Assembly (NCBI RefSeq): GCF_013415105.1
Contig: NZ_JACCDF010000003.1
Location: forward strand, 1 to 64,000
Reading direction: 5' to 3'
Length of the DNA: 64,000 bases
Origin: Vreelandella salicampi
GTDB lineage: Bacteria > Pseudomonadota > Gammaproteobacteria > Pseudomonadales > Halomonadaceae
The notes beneath the pieces were generated by a model, which was not told the DNA's origin, made no database searches, and saw only the letters and a program-made list of their open reading frames with translations. This document shows, one piece after another, positions 37,829 to 49,382 of the stretch (positions are counted from its first letter, which is position 1; every line of letters begins with the position of its first letter). The position numbers and the translations under genes are program-made.

Positions 37829-39685
37829 TTAAATCCACAGCTTTTTGACCGGTTTGCTGCCGTAGGTCAGGTTGACCATGGCGCGTGTGACCAGCAGCGC
37901 GGTGAACATGGAGGTCAAGATGCCGATAGACAGCGTGACGGCAAAGCCTTTGACCGGCCCGGTGCCAATCGAAAACAGAATCACCGCCACCAAAAGCGTG
38001 GTGATATTGGCATCCACGATAGAGGTGAGGGCGCGCTCGTAGCCGGCATGGATGGCTTGCTGGATAGACAGCCCGTTGCGTAGCTCTTCGCGTATGCGCT
38101 CAAAAATCAGCACGTTGGCATCCACTGCCATACCCAGCGTTAGCACAATGCCGGCAATGCCGGGCAGCGTGAGCGTGGCGCCAAGCATCGACATTACCGC
38201 GACCAGCAGCGTTAAGTTAAACGCCAGGGCGACATTGGCGAATACGCCAAAGACCTTGTAGCGCACCAGCATAAAGAGCACGACCAGCAATAGGCCAATT
38301 TGCACCGACATGATGCCGCGCTCGATATTCTCCTGGCCAAGGCTTGGGCCGATGGTGCGCTCTTGCGCAAAGTAGATCGGTGCGGCAAGGGAGCCTGAAC
38401 GCAGCAGCAACGCAAGCTCCGAGGCTTCCGTCGGGGAATCCAGCCCGGTAATGCGGAAACTGTTGCCCAGCGCGCTCTGAATAGTGGCGAGGCTGATAAT
38501 GCCGCGTTCCACATAGGGTTCGCGGACGGTGGTCTCTTCACCGGTTTCCGGGTCGGTCACGGTGCGCTCTTCGCTTTTGTGCTCAATAAACAGCACCGCC
38601 ATATTGCGACCGATATTGGTGCGCGTAGCGCGGTTCATCAGCGTGCCGCCGGTGCCGTCCAGGTCAATATTGACCTGCGAGCGACCGTTTTCGTCAAAAC
38701 TGTGGTTGGCGCTGGAGACGCTGTCGCCGGTGATAATCACGTCACGCATTAGCTCAGCGCTGCGCGAGGGCTCATTGCGAAAGGGGAAGCTTTCGGTTTC
38801 GTTCTCGGGCGTGTTGGGGCGTGCCTCAAGGCGAAATTCTAAGTTCGCGGTGGCGCCCACAATGCGCTTAGCGGCCGTGGTGTCCTGAACCCCGGGGAGC
38901 TCGACCACAATCTGGTTGGGCCCTTGGCGCTGGACGAGCGGCTCAGCAACGCCTAACTCGTTGACGCGGTTGCGTAGCGTGGTGAGGTTTTGATTGATGG
39001 CGTAATCTTGAATTTCATTGACTGATTCATCGGTCAGCGTCATTTCCAAGCTTGCGCCACGGCCCTCGCCTTCGCTTTGGTAGTCAAAATCGGGGAATTC
39101 GCGGCTAATCAGGCTACGAGCACTATCGCGATCTTCAGCGTCAATAAACTCAAGCGAAACACTGCGCTGTTCAATTTCAGTGTTGCGGTAGCGAATACGC
39201 TCGTCACGCAAAAGCTCGCGCATGGCGCTGGCGTTCACTTCCAAGCGCTGAGTGAGCGCAGCCTCCATGTCGACTTCAAGCAAAAAGTGCACCCCACCGC
39301 GCAAATCAAGGCCGAGCGTCATCGGCGATGCTGAGAACGCTTGTAGCCAGCCCGGTGTGGCTTCGGCAAGGTTGAGCGCAACGGTCACGTCGTTACCGAG
39401 CGTCTCGCTAATAATATCGCGCGCGCGAAGCTGGTCGTCGTCATCTTGCAGACGAATGAGCCACTGACTCCCCGTTTTTTCAACGGCTTTCACTGCGATG
39501 TTGTTGTCAGCTAACGTTCTTTCCACACGCTCGATATCGCGTTGCGCAACAGCGATATCGTTTTGCGCGCTGCTGATTTGAACGGCGGGATCTTCAGGAA
39601 ATAGGTTAGGAAGTGAGTAGATCAGACCAGCCACCAAAATGACCAGTATTATCAGGTACTTCCACAGGGGATAACGGTTGAGCAT
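37829..39685 (-). CDS. secD: protein translocase subunit SecD
   Basis: A 618-residue SecD with an N-terminal helix (YPLWKYLIILVILVAGLIY), a large periplasmic region, and five C-terminal helices. DLRGGVHFLLEVDM and GMAVDANVLIFERIREELR are the expected motifs; the latter holds the conserved membrane aspartate. ATG 39685 (MLNRYPLWKY) is preferred to a frame opening 20 codons upstream because it matches the usual N-terminus. The order yajC-secD-secF is standard. Confidence 0.95.
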   Translation of the reverse strand: MLNRYPLWKYLIILVILVAGLIYSLPNLFPEDPAVQISSAQNDIAVAQRDIERVERTLADNNIAVKAVEKTGSQWLIRLQDDDDQLRARDIISETLGNDVTVALNLAEATPGWLQAFSASPMTLGLDLRGGVHFLLEVDMEAALTQRLEVNASAMRELLRDERIRYRNTEIEQRSVSLEFIDAEDRDSARSLISREFPDFDYQSEGEGRGASLEMTLTDESVNEIQDYAINQNLTTLRNRVNELGVAEPLVQRQGPNQIVVELPGVQDTTAAKRIVGATANLEFRLEARPNTPENETESFPFRNEPSRSAELMRDVIITGDSVSSANHSFDENGRSQVNIDLDGTGGTLMNRATRTNIGRNMAVLFIEHKSEERTVTDPETGEETTVREPYVERGIISLATIQSALGNSFRITGLDSPTEASELALLLRSGSLAAPIYFAQERTIGPSLGQENIERGIMSVQIGLLLVVLFMLVRYKVFGVFANVALAFNLTLLVAVMSMLGATLTLPGIAGIVLTLGMAVDANVLIFERIREELRNGLSIQQAIHAGYERALTSIVDANITTLLVAVILFSIGTGPVKGFAVTLSIGILTSMFTALLVTRAMVNLTYGSKPVKKLWI

Positions 39686-39846
39686 GCAGGCCCTGCCTTC
39701 AACGTCAAACGGAATGCCGTGTATCGCGGGTGCGAGACACGGCATAGTTCACCATCTTTTAGCGCTCACCATCTTTTAGACGATGACACCCCTGCCGGGG
39801 TGGCTGGCGCTAGCTCGTCAGGCACTGGCCGGCAGGGTGGATGAGC

Positions 39847-40173
39847 TTAGATGGACTTGATGGTGCCCTTGGGCAGCACGGCGGCAACGGCGTTCTTTTG
39901 CACGTTAACTTCGGTGCCGTCAGCCACTTCCATGCTCAGGAACTCATCGCTGACCTTGGTGACACGGCCGACTAAGCCGCCGCCAATCACGATCTCATCG
40001 CCTTTTTCCAGGTTGCTGATGAGCTGTTTATGCTGCTTGGCGCGCTTGGACTGCGGGCGCCACAAAAGGAAGTAGAAAATCGCCACGAAGCCGACCAGCA
40101 TCACAATTTGAGCGATACCGCCGCCAGCAGCCGCCTCTTGGGCGTGGGCGGGAGAGATGAAAAAATCCAGCAT
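39847..40173 (-). CDS. yajC: Sec translocon accessory protein YajC
   Basis: A 108-residue single-helix protein: a short periplasmic N-terminus, one helix (GGIAQIVMLVGFVAIFYFLL), then the basic RPQSKRAKQHKQLISNL and a small soluble domain. It joins SecDF in the holo-translocon. AGGAG precedes the ATG. The spacer to secD (39686-39846) holds an inverted repeat around CCTGCCGG/CCGGCAGG with no obvious role. Confidence 0.95.
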   Translation of the reverse strand: MLDFFISPAHAQEAAAGGGIAQIVMLVGFVAIFYFLLWRPQSKRAKQHKQLISNLEKGDEIVIGGGLVGRVTKVSDEFLSMEVADGTEVNVQKNAVAAVLPKGTIKSI

Positions 40174-40237
40174 TGAGTGAACTCCTAGTTAACAACGCGT
40201 TGATGGCTAAGGTTGAGTGGAACGTGTTAATCAAGCG

Positions 40238-40255
40238 GCCAGCCAGAAGGCTGGC
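40238..40255. repeat. short hairpin between tgt and yajC
   Basis: Seven-base arms GCCAGCC and GGCTGGC with an AGAA loop, directly after the tgt stop. There is no T run; it may act as an RNA stabiliser or attenuator. Confidence 0.35.
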
Positions 40256-40260
40256 AGCGA

Positions 40261-41409
<1,149 letters not shown>

Positions 41410-41413
41410 TTAA

Positions 41414-42460
41414 TTAGCGCGTGAGCAGCATCGCGTCGCCGTAGCTGAAAAACGCATAGCGCTCTCTCACGGCGGCGCGGTAAGCGTGCATGATGTTCTC
41501 ATAACCGACAAAGGCGGAGACCAGCATTAACAGCGTCGATTCCGGCAGATGGAAGTTGGTAATCAAGGCGTCGACGCAGCGCCACTGATAGCCGGGGTAG
41601 ATGAAGATATCGGTATCGCCACTGAAGGGCGCAATCGAGCCATCAGCGTTCTTGCAATCAGCGCGTGGTGCGCAGGCGCTCTCCAAGCAGCGCACGCTGG
41701 TGGTGCCCACCGCGACGACACGCTTGCCCGCCTGTTGCGCGGCGCGCACTTTTTGGCATGCCGCCTCGGTGACGTCGATCCATTCGCTGTGCATGTGATG
41801 TTCGCGAATATCGTCCGCGCGCACTGGCTGAAAGGTGCCGGCACCGACGTGCAGCGTGACATAAGCGCTGTCGATGCCTTTTTCCGCCAGCGCATCGAGC
41901 AGCGGCTGATCAAAGTGAAGCCCCGCTGTAGGGGCGGCCACGGCGCCATCGCGGCGGGCGTAGACAGTCTGATAGCGCTCGCGGTCGCTGAGCTCATCTT
42001 CGCGGGTAATATACGGCGGCAGCGGCATGTGGCCGTGCTTTTCTAGCAGTGCAATCATCGGCGTTTCGCCGAGAAAACGCAGCTCAAACAGCGCATCGCG
42101 GCGGCCTTCGACCACAGCGTGGATATCGCCCTCGAAAATCAGCTCGGTGCCCGGCTTAGGGGATTTGCTCGAGCGCAGGTGGGCTAGGCCACGATGAGCG
42201 TCTAACGGGCGTTCCAAGAGCATTTCCACCTTGCCGCCGCTGGCCTTGTGGCCGTGCAGGCGCGCGGGGATCACGCGGGTGTCGTTAAACACCAACAGGT
42301 CCCCCGGCTCGAGAATCTCGAGTAAATCCGTGAAACGACGGTGCTCCAGATGACCGTCGTGGCCATCCACACACAGCAAACGGCAGTCGCTGCGCTGCTC
42401 GGACGGATAGCGAGCAATCAGCTCTTCGGGTAGCTCATAGGCAAAATCGGCACGCTGCAT
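41414..42460 (-). CDS. queA: S-adenosylmethionine:tRNA ribosyltransferase-isomerase
   Basis: A 348-residue QueA with the usual N-terminus ([19 protein letters not shown]) and conserved blocks [25 protein letters not shown] and [15 protein letters not shown]. It converts preQ1-tRNA to epoxyqueuosine-tRNA. ATG 42460 fits the family better than a TTG eight codons upstream. It is the first gene of the leftward queA-tgt-yajC-secD-secF operon. Confidence 0.95.
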   Translation of the reverse strand: MQRADFAYELPEELIARYPSEQRSDCRLLCVDGHDGHLEHRRFTDLLEILEPGDLLVFNDTRVIPARLHGHKASGGKVEMLLERPLDAHRGLAHLRSSKSPKPGTELIFEGDIHAVVEGRRDALFELRFLGETPMIALLEKHGHMPLPPYITREDELSDRERYQTVYARRDGAVAAPTAGLHFDQPLLDALAEKGIDSAYVTLHVGAGTFQPVRADDIREHHMHSEWIDVTEAACQKVRAAQQAGKRVVAVGTTSVRCLESACAPRADCKNADGSIAPFSGDTDIFIYPGYQWRCVDALITNFHLPESTLLMLVSAFVGYENIMHAYRAAVRERYAFFSYGDAMLLTR

Positions 42461-42787
42461 GAAACGGCTCTTATCGGTGGCCAAACAGGCGGCATAGGAT
42501 AGCGCTTCACGGCAATAAAGTCAGTCTAACAAGCCGTCGAGGAATCCGCTCTTTATAAGCGACGGCTTAGATAAAGTTGGCTTAAGAAAGGCGTGAGTTT
42601 GGTGCTGCTGAGTTAAGAGCAGAGCGATGTTTACCGCTACTGTCTATGAAAAACGTCCTGGGAAGCCACTTCGTGGTATGAAATAATTAGTAAAATTGTG
42701 TGTAAATCATTCGCTCAGCCCACTTTTATATTCTATCTCATTGATTTTAAAAGTTTAGGTGCTTTGCTGCTGAATGGAGGACGTTTC
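42461..42787. other. divergent intergenic region, queA / giant surface protein
   Basis: No gene. An inverted repeat AAGCCGTCG / CGACGGCTT (42531-42539 and 42560-42568) with a 20-base loop lies near the queA side. From about 42660 the sequence becomes AT-rich, where the giant gene's promoter should be; no clear hexamer pair stands out. Confidence 0.5.
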
Positions 42788-45700
42788 ATGGTATCCGTCG
42801 CAAAAATGCTTGAGAAGTTAACTTGCCCAGGTGTGCTGAAGGGACATTGGTTGCCTGGGGTAAGAGTAAGTCGACGGGGTGAGCCGTTGTTGGATGAAGC
42901 GTATCCGGCCATTAAGCGCATTGACGTACCTGCAGACCCATATCAGAGAGAGCAATTTGTACGCCACTGGATGAAAAAGAATCAGCGGGCAATAAAAGCG
43001 GGTGGTTTGGGCAGCACGTTGGTACTTCCTTTATTAGCCCAAACGGCCAGTGCTAATGAGCCAAAAGTTCCGGTACAGGATGTGCTTGGTGTTGAGCAAG
43101 TGGTTCGCCAGCCTAACGGCAGTATTACGTTATTAATGCAAAATGGCGCATCAGTCGATATTGCTGCTGCTTATATCGCTTTGGAGGACAGTGAAGTAGT
43201 AGCGGATCTCCAGGCACTTTTGGAATCTCTAGGAAGCCAGAGCGGGGCCCACGTTCCGCTTAATTTTTTGCCACAAGTGGAAACATGGCAAATATTGCCC
43301 GATGGCAATGTAGAAATTGTCCAGCCTGATGGTCAGCGACGCACATTAAATGGCGACGATGTATTACAGCAAGGCGATAGTGCACACATAAGCCCTAGCC
43401 AGGCATTGCAATATGGTATTGCAGCGCCTGAAGACTTTTCTGACCTGCTGATAGAACAAACCGAGTCGTTTGACGTTAATGCATCACCTACCTCGGTTGA
43501 AGGAAGTGAAGCGGCCGCAAGTGCTTCTAGCGGTTGGGGAGTGTCGCCGTGGGTGTATGTTGGTGGTGGCGCGCTCGCGTTAGGTGCTGCTGCTGGTGGT
43601 GGAGGTGGCGGCGGAGGTGGGGACGGTGGGGATTCCGGTCCATCGACAATTAGCGGCTATGTGATTGATGGCCCTATTCGCGATGCTATTGTGACGCGCG
43701 AAGTTAATGGCAACGAAAGGACAACCAACGACGACGGCTTTTTTAGCGGCTTACAGGGTAGTGGCGGTTTAATTGCCACAGGCGGGGTTGATATTGCCAC
43801 AGGCCTTGGTTTCACAGGTACACTGCGCGCGCCTGAAGACTCAACTGTCATTACGCCGCTCACCACGCTGATGGTTGCTAGTGGCGAAGAAGACCCTGAG
43901 GCCGCTGAAGCGGTCATCCTCTCTGCACTGGGGCTGGATGAATCTATTGACCTCCGTAACACCAATCCCCTAGATGCAGACGACTCCAATGAAGCGTTGT
44001 TGGTGGCAGGGGTTAAAGTTGCCAGCCTTCTCTCGATGGCTCAAGAGGCGGGCATAGAGGCTGACAGCGTACTTGCCAACCTATACGCGGCGATGGGAAA
44101 TGCTTATGGCGATGGCAGTCGGGTTGAAAACACCGACATGGCGGAGCTGCTTGGCAAACCTTCTATTACCGGGCAAGTAAAAGAAGCGCTTGATGCCATT
44201 GATAAAGCAGGCGAGTCATTCAATGTTAGCGCCTATCGGCAAGGTCAAAATAACCCTTTAAGTGAGCAGCAACGCAATACACAAGACCCGGATAGCGATA
44301 TTTCTGACACGATAGATGCCCGTGCGGATATTCCTTATCTGACGTTACAAGAAGCGCTGGCGCTGGTCGAAGAAGATGCATTGCCCTCAGAGTATTTAAT
44401 CGACCCTAACGAGGCCTTAGATGGCGGGACTCTTGGCTTGACCGATGCGGAAAATCAATTGGCAATGGTCAAGGCTGTTTTAGCGGGTGATTATGATGTT
44501 GAGACGTCACCTATCGCACGTGAGGATATTTATAATTGGTCAATTCGCGCTGAGGCAGAAGATGTGCTGGTTAGTGGCGGCTTGGGAAGTCCTGAAGTAG
44601 AGGGTGCTACGAGTGTCACCTTGACGAATCCAACGATCCGCCCGGATCAATTTGCCGATCTCAAAACGTTGGATAACTTTGAATTAGGCGACACCGTTGT
44701 GCCTTACACGCTGGAAGAGGCACTAGAAACCGATGAAATGCCCAGCAATTACACGTTGGATGCGGGTACCCCATTCCCTGCTGGCGATTTGACGGTGCGT
44801 GCAGCTGCTGAGTTAATTGATGAAACCCGACAGTTGCTCGACTTAGCGCAGAATACAGGCGCTGATGGCCTAACCCGCGATCAACTGCTTGATTGGCACA
44901 TTGCTGATAGTTTGGCCAATATCCAGGGTGAGTCTCCGGCGCGAGCCCAAATCAATGAAGCTGAAAGTATTCGCGTTACGGAATCAATTATTACCCCAGC
45001 AGAGTTTGTGCAGTTAAGTGCGCTAGATAATTTTGTACTGGGAACTACTGAAGTTGATTACACGCTTTCCCAAGCGTTAGACGCTGACCCATTGGCTAGC
45101 AATTACATTATCGATCTTGATGACATTTATGATGCGGGTGACGTAACGGTAACCACAGCCGCAGCTGAATATAATGATGTCATAAGTATTTTGGATGGGG
45201 CTAATAACCAGCCGCCGCTAACTCTTTTTAAATGGCACGTTAGCGATAGTGCTGACGCTATTATTCCCGCTATTGATCAGCCTCATGTAACTGAGGCAGA
45301 CCAGGTATCGGCCCGCAATCGTGTGATTGGCTCTGGCCAGTTTGAACAGCTTGAGATGCTGAATAATTTTGAGCTAGGCGAAACCATTGTTCGTTACACG
45401 CTCGAAAACGCAGTTAATGCGGACACTATCGCTGAAAATTACGAGGTCGATACGGATATCCTTTTTGAACCAGGCAATGTCAGTGTTGAAGTGGCGCGAA
45501 CCACATTAGCGGACGTTGAGAGTATTTTAGGTGGCGCGCTTAACCCACAAACGCCCGATGCCGATGCGCTGTTCAACTGGACCGTAGTGGATACTGCAGA
45601 GACAATTCTTGAGGCGCTGGAGGACGGCAATGTGCCGCATCTGACGGGTGCTGAAGCGGTGAACGTCGATAATGACATCATTACCATTGAGCAGTTTGAA

Positions 45701-48700
45701 ACGTTGAGTGGAGCAGCGTTTAACTACGTTCGCATCGATGAACAGGTTGAGTACACCCTGGATAATGCTATCTCGATTATCGACGACGGCGATGGCCCAC
45801 TTGTTGATAACTACGTGATCGACCTGGATATAGCTTTTGATAAGGTGTGGTCGGTTAGTCAGGGAGAAAGCTACTTCGCCATTATTGATGGGGCTGAAAA
45901 CAAGAATGATTTGCTCGCGAGTGAATCGGTGGTTTGGCAAATTGAAGATAGCATTGACAACTTGCTGGCTGGCATCAGCAATGTTGATCTTGGCGATAGT
46001 GAGTATGACGATGACGCCATTCTGAATGCCGAAACGGTACGTGCCACCAGTGGGGACATTTTACAGACGGAGTATGAAACGCTGCTCGCTGAAGTGGGCG
46101 ATGCGCTACGTCTTGATGCTAGTGCCACTGTCAGTAAAACCACAGTCAACTACGCTAATTTGGAAGCCGCGGTAGAGGCGCAAGCAGGTGATCGGCTAGC
46201 GCCCGCTGATTTTTACACCATTACCACTAATGCCACGTATGAAAACCCGAATGGCCCTCTGAGCGTCGCTGACGCTCGAACAGAAATAGAAACCATCAAG
46301 AGCATATTAAGCGGATCGACGAACCGAGAGCCGGCGGATTTTGAAGAGTTGTATGACTGGGGTCTCACCGATTCAGCCGCAAATATACTCGATGCTATTA
46401 ATAGCCAGACCGACCTGCCAGAGGTGCTCCAAGAGGCGGGTACTATTTTTGCCGCCAATGGTGGCGATGAGGGAGATATTCTCGCGGAAGAGTACGATGC
46501 CCTGGTCGCCGCATTGGGTAAAGAAGGATTTGAATACAACGAAGTCGAGTATACGCTCGCTTATGTATTTGATAGCGACAGCCAACCCCCAGCCTTCGCC
46601 ACGCTAGGCGATCTAGCTGAACGCTACTTCTTTAGTGAAGACGTTTTCAATATCAACGAAGCGTTAGGTGAGACCGAAACCATTACGGTGGCTGAGTCAG
46701 AAGCTTACTATAACGCTGTAGAGCAACTACGCGACGGAAACACCGATACAGCGTTAGCTGTTACCGATATCTATGAGTGGAATATTGTCGATAGCGCTGA
46801 GGAATTTGTTACCGCGTATAATGGTAACAACAGCCAGCATCCTGCCCATATTAGCGATGCCAGCCTTGTAGAAATCAACGATACAACCACTATCACGTTT
46901 GATCAGTATGAAGTGCTGGAGAAGATTCCTGGCTTCCAGATCCAGGAGTATACGCTCGAAGAAGCGGTGAATATCTCTCTCGATGCTAATAGGGATCTGG
47001 CGACTAACTTTATTATTGATACTCAGAGCGACTACCGGGCACAAGACCTTTCGGTGACAGATGCTGAAACATATAGAAATACTGTCAATCTTCTGATCGG
47101 AGACACCGCTAGAAATTCTCAACTGGACAGTGCAGGTCTAGAGACATTATATAGCTGGACGATTGAGGATAGTGCTACGGCTATTCTAGATAGCCACGGT
47201 AACCATCCAGGATACATCACTGACGCTGATGAGGTTTCAGTAGATGATGACTCGATATCGCTAAGCGAGTTTGGGGACTTAGACAAGTTGGAAAGTTTCA
47301 CGCTGGCAGAAACTCCGGTCCGTTTAACGTTTAACGAAAACCGTAGTACGCTGGAAAGTATTGAATCGCTGGGACTGTTGGATAACTATAATATTATGCC
47401 TGATGACCCCGTTACCAGCTTTATGCGGGCAAGTGTCTCTGAGGCAAAAGAGCGTTACCAGCAGACTCTGGAAGTTGTCAACGGAGCCCAAAACAGTAAT
47501 GTCTATAGTGTAGAAGACTTGCAAAAATGGCAAATCACCAATGCTCAGCCAGAGGCAGTCTATACAGCACGTAACGAGTCATGGGTGACAGGGGCAAACA
47601 GTATCACGCTAGCGTTGAACGTTGGGGATACGTTAACCCCTGAGCAGTATGAGGCGTTCGTCACGTTGGGTCTAACGTTAGACGAGGTTGTGGTTAGCTA
47701 TACACTTGAAGGCGCTTATAGTTCGGTAGAAGAAGGAGTGGCATTGCCTGGCGGTAGTGAGTCGCGTCCCGGTAGTTATCAAATAGACGCCGCTACCGAC
47801 TACAACGCGGGCGTATTCAACAGCGTTTTAGGCGCCCAGGAACTGTTGAATGATATCGACGTTATTTTAGCAAATGCGGCAAACGCTGGGGAATTAGATC
47901 GTGATGGGCTGCTGGCTTGGGAAGTCGAGGATACACCCGGTGAATTGATAGCGGAACTGACCACCGCCGCCGTAGTTGATGCGAGTAGCGTGCGTGTGAG
48001 TACCGATGTGATCGATTATCAAGACTTTGAAACACTGAGTGGACTGGATAACTTTGATGCGACTAGCGTGACCGTATCGTATCCCTTGGATGAGCTTGTG
48101 CAGCGCTTTTTGAGTGGGGAGCAAATTCCCGAAACATATGCCCTGAATGAAGATGAAGCAGCGTTTTTCGATGCGGGTCCCTTGAGCGCACAAGCAGCCA
48201 AGCGGCTGTATGATACGGCCACTAGTCTTATTGAAGGTGAAGGCTCGCAAAACAGTGAGGTAGCGTTCTCAGAACTTGCTTCTTGGACGGTTCGAGATAG
48301 TTATGAAAATATTTACCGTTTTGTAACAGATGACCAACCTGCAGACTTTCTCATCGACGATGCTGCTAGTATCGTGGTGACAGATGATGTGTTAAGTCCA
48401 GGTGAAGAGTCTGAACTGACTATAGCCTTTGACTTGAATGGATATACATATACCCACAATTCCACAGCGGAACCTGCTGGCAGCATTGCCGACCTTTCTC
48501 GCAGCGTGACGCTTGATGGCAACCCAGAAGTCGGCAGCCCGGCAGAAGACTTTGCTTACTTCCATACGGGGGTGCTTAATCAGGGCGGTGATCAGTTATT
48601 TATAGAGCTCACCACAGACGGATTTGACGCTTTGCGAGGCGATGGTACTGGCTTCGCTATCGAAGATAGCGCTGATACGGCTGTTCAGGCTTTGGGCACG

Positions 48701-48973
48701 AACGTTGCCTTTGCCGTCTTTACCACCGCTGAATTCACCGGCACGGATACCACTTGGCTGGATCAAATAGGGCTTGAGAATGGCGAAGTGGCCTACCTGC
48801 TGGCAGGTAACGGAGAGACGACTGATATAGACGATGACGCTCAGCTTTACCGTGTTGAGGAGACGGCAGCAGGTGAACTGACTACTCAAAAGCTGGCAGA
48901 TTTCGAGAGCATCGCACTCGATAACTTCACCGCAGAGAATTGGAACACTAGCTACGATAACCAAACGGGCTAG
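42788..48973 (+). CDS. giant repetitive surface protein (adhesin-like)
   Basis: A 2061-residue acidic protein. ATG 42788 has GGAGG seven bases upstream. Residues about 1-70 are basic and charged, then GGLGSTLVLPLLAQTASA (about 72-90) resembles a late signal sequence. A hydrophobic helix with a nine-glycine run lies near 250-280 (ALALGAAAGGGGGGGGG), as in large Gram-negative adhesins. Next is a domain with GYVIDGPIRDAIV and STVITPLTTLMVASG, common in large secreted proteins. From about 514 to 1870 there are eleven divergent repeats of 112-133 residues. Each opens with V-x-YTL-x2-A and contains a W-x-I-x-DSA core, an A-x2-V strand and an I-x4-F-x2-L strand. The last 190 residues form a separate domain. 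A cell-surface or matrix role is inferred. No type I or two-partner secretion genes are adjacent. Base use is less GC-rich than the neighbours. Confidence 0.75.
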   Translation: MVSVAKMLEKLTCPGVLKGHWLPGVRVSRRGEPLLDEAYPAIKRIDVPADPYQREQFVRHWMKKNQRAIKAGGLGSTLVLPLLAQTASANEPKVPVQDVLGVEQVVRQPNGSITLLMQNGASVDIAAAYIALEDSEVVADLQALLESLGSQSGAHVPLNFLPQVETWQILPDGNVEIVQPDGQRRTLNGDDVLQQGDSAHISPSQALQYGIAAPEDFSDLLIEQTESFDVNASPTSVEGSEAAASASSGWGVSPWVYVGGGALALGAAAGGGGGGGGGDGGDSGPSTISGYVIDGPIRDAIVTREVNGNERTTNDDGFFSGLQGSGGLIATGGVDIATGLGFTGTLRAPEDSTVITPLTTLMVASGEEDPEAAEAVILSALGLDESIDLRNTNPLDADDSNEALLVAGVKVASLLSMAQEAGIEADSVLANLYAAMGNAYGDGSRVENTDMAELLGKPSITGQVKEALDAIDKAGESFNVSAYRQGQNNPLSEQQRNTQDPDSDISDTIDARADIPYLTLQEALALVEEDALPSEYLIDPNEALDGGTLGLTDAENQLAMVKAVLAGDYDVETSPIAREDIYNWSIRAEAEDVLVSGGLGSPEVEGATSVTLTNPTIRPDQFADLKTLDNFELGDTVVPYTLEEALETDEMPSNYTLDAGTPFPAGDLTVRAAAELIDETRQLLDLAQNTGADGLTRDQLLDWHIADSLANIQGESPARAQINEAESIRVTESIITPAEFVQLSALDNFVLGTTEVDYTLSQALDADPLASNYIIDLDDIYDAGDVTVTTAAAEYNDVISILDGANNQPPLTLFKWHVSDSADAIIPAIDQPHVTEADQVSARNRVIGSGQFEQLEMLNNFELGETIVRYTLENAVNADTIAENYEVDTDILFEPGNVSVEVARTTLADVESILGGALNPQTPDADALFNWTVVDTAETILEALEDGNVPHLTGAEAVNVDNDIITIEQFETLSGAAFNYVRIDEQVEYTLDNAISIIDDGDGPLVDNYVIDLDIAFDKVWSVSQGESYFAIIDGAENKNDLLASESVVWQIEDSIDNLLAGISNVDLGDSEYDDDAILNAETVRATSGDILQTEYETLLAEVGDALRLDASATVSKTTVNYANLEAAVEAQAGDRLAPADFYTITTNATYENPNGPLSVADARTEIETIKSILSGSTNREPADFEELYDWGLTDSAANILDAINSQTDLPEVLQEAGTIFAANGGDEGDILAEEYDALVAALGKEGFEYNEVEYTLAYVFDSDSQPPAFATLGDLAERYFFSEDVFNINEALGETETITVAESEAYYNAVEQLRDGNTDTALAVTDIYEWNIVDSAEEFVTAYNGNNSQHPAHISDASLVEINDTTTITFDQYEVLEKIPGFQIQEYTLEEAVNISLDANRDLATNFIIDTQSDYRAQDLSVTDAETYRNTVNLLIGDTARNSQLDSAGLETLYSWTIEDSATAILDSHGNHPGYITDADEVSVDDDSISLSEFGDLDKLESFTLAETPVRLTFNENRSTLESIESLGLLDNYNIMPDDPVTSFMRASVSEAKERYQQTLEVVNGAQNSNVYSVEDLQKWQITNAQPEAVYTARNESWVTGANSITLALNVGDTLTPEQYEAFVTLGLTLDEVVVSYTLEGAYSSVEEGVALPGGSESRPGSYQIDAATDYNAGVFNSVLGAQELLNDIDVILANAANAGELDRDGLLAWEVEDTPGELIAELTTAAVVDASSVRVSTDVIDYQDFETLSGLDNFDATSVTVSYPLDELVQRFLSGEQIPETYALNEDEAAFFDAGPLSAQAAKRLYDTATSLIEGEGSQNSEVAFSELASWTVRDSYENIYRFVTDDQPADFLIDDAASIVVTDDVLSPGEESELTIAFDLNGYTYTHNSTAEPAGSIADLSRSVTLDGNPEVGSPAEDFAYFHTGVLNQGGDQLFIELTTDGFDALRGDGTGFAIEDSADTAVQALGTNVAFAVFTTAEFTGTDTTWLDQIGLENGEVAYLLAGNGETTDIDDDAQLYRVEETAAGELTTQKLADFESIALDNFTAENWNTSYDNQTG

Positions 48974-49004
48974 TTACCGTATTTCAATCAAATAAGGAAA
49001 AACG

Positions 49005-49364
49005 ATGTCTATCCAGCGTCACGATACCAAAGCCCGCATGAGCCGCGCGGTCATTCATCAAGGCGTTGCTTACCTGTGCGGCCAAGTGGCCGGGCCGGAG
49101 GCGCGTCACGGCGATATTACCGAGCAAACCCACAGCATGTTGGCCCGCGTGGAGGCGCTATTAAAAGAGATTGGCGCGAGCCGCGAGCAGCTATTAACCG
49201 CGACGATTTACCTGAAAGATGGCAGTGATGTTGCCGCCATGAATGAAGTATGGGATGCCTGGGTGCCCGAAGGCTATGCGCCGGCACGCACCTGCGTGTG
49301 TGCGCCGATGCCCGCCGACGAGCTCAAGGTGGAAATTACCGTGACGGCGGCGGTGGGTGAATAA
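49005..49364 (+). CDS. RidA family protein
   Basis: A 119-residue YjgF/YER057c/UK114 fold protein. The run [18 protein letters not shown] and the C-terminal [20 protein letters not shown] are typical; the arginine in PARTCV is the residue that binds the keto acid in RidA deaminases. It is a distinct subgroup with an N-terminal [18 protein letters not shown]. It may clear reactive enamine intermediates. AAGGA precedes ATG. It is convergent with hexR. Confidence 0.88.
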   Translation: MSIQRHDTKARMSRAVIHQGVAYLCGQVAGPEARHGDITEQTHSMLARVEALLKEIGASREQLLTATIYLKDGSDVAAMNEVWDAWVPEGYAPARTCVCAPMPADELKVEITVTAAVGE

Positions 49365-49382
49365 GCGGCTGCATGCGATTTT

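Noticed and set aside
42461..42787. Possible preQ1 riboswitch before queA
   Set aside because: The inverted repeat there lacks the short pseudoknot layout and sits too far from the queA start; an unspecified hairpin is the safer reading.
45527..45940. Minus-strand frames of 80-140 codons inside the giant surface protein gene
   Set aside because: They lie opposite an intact repeat-structured gene, have no ribosome binding sites and no recognisable products.
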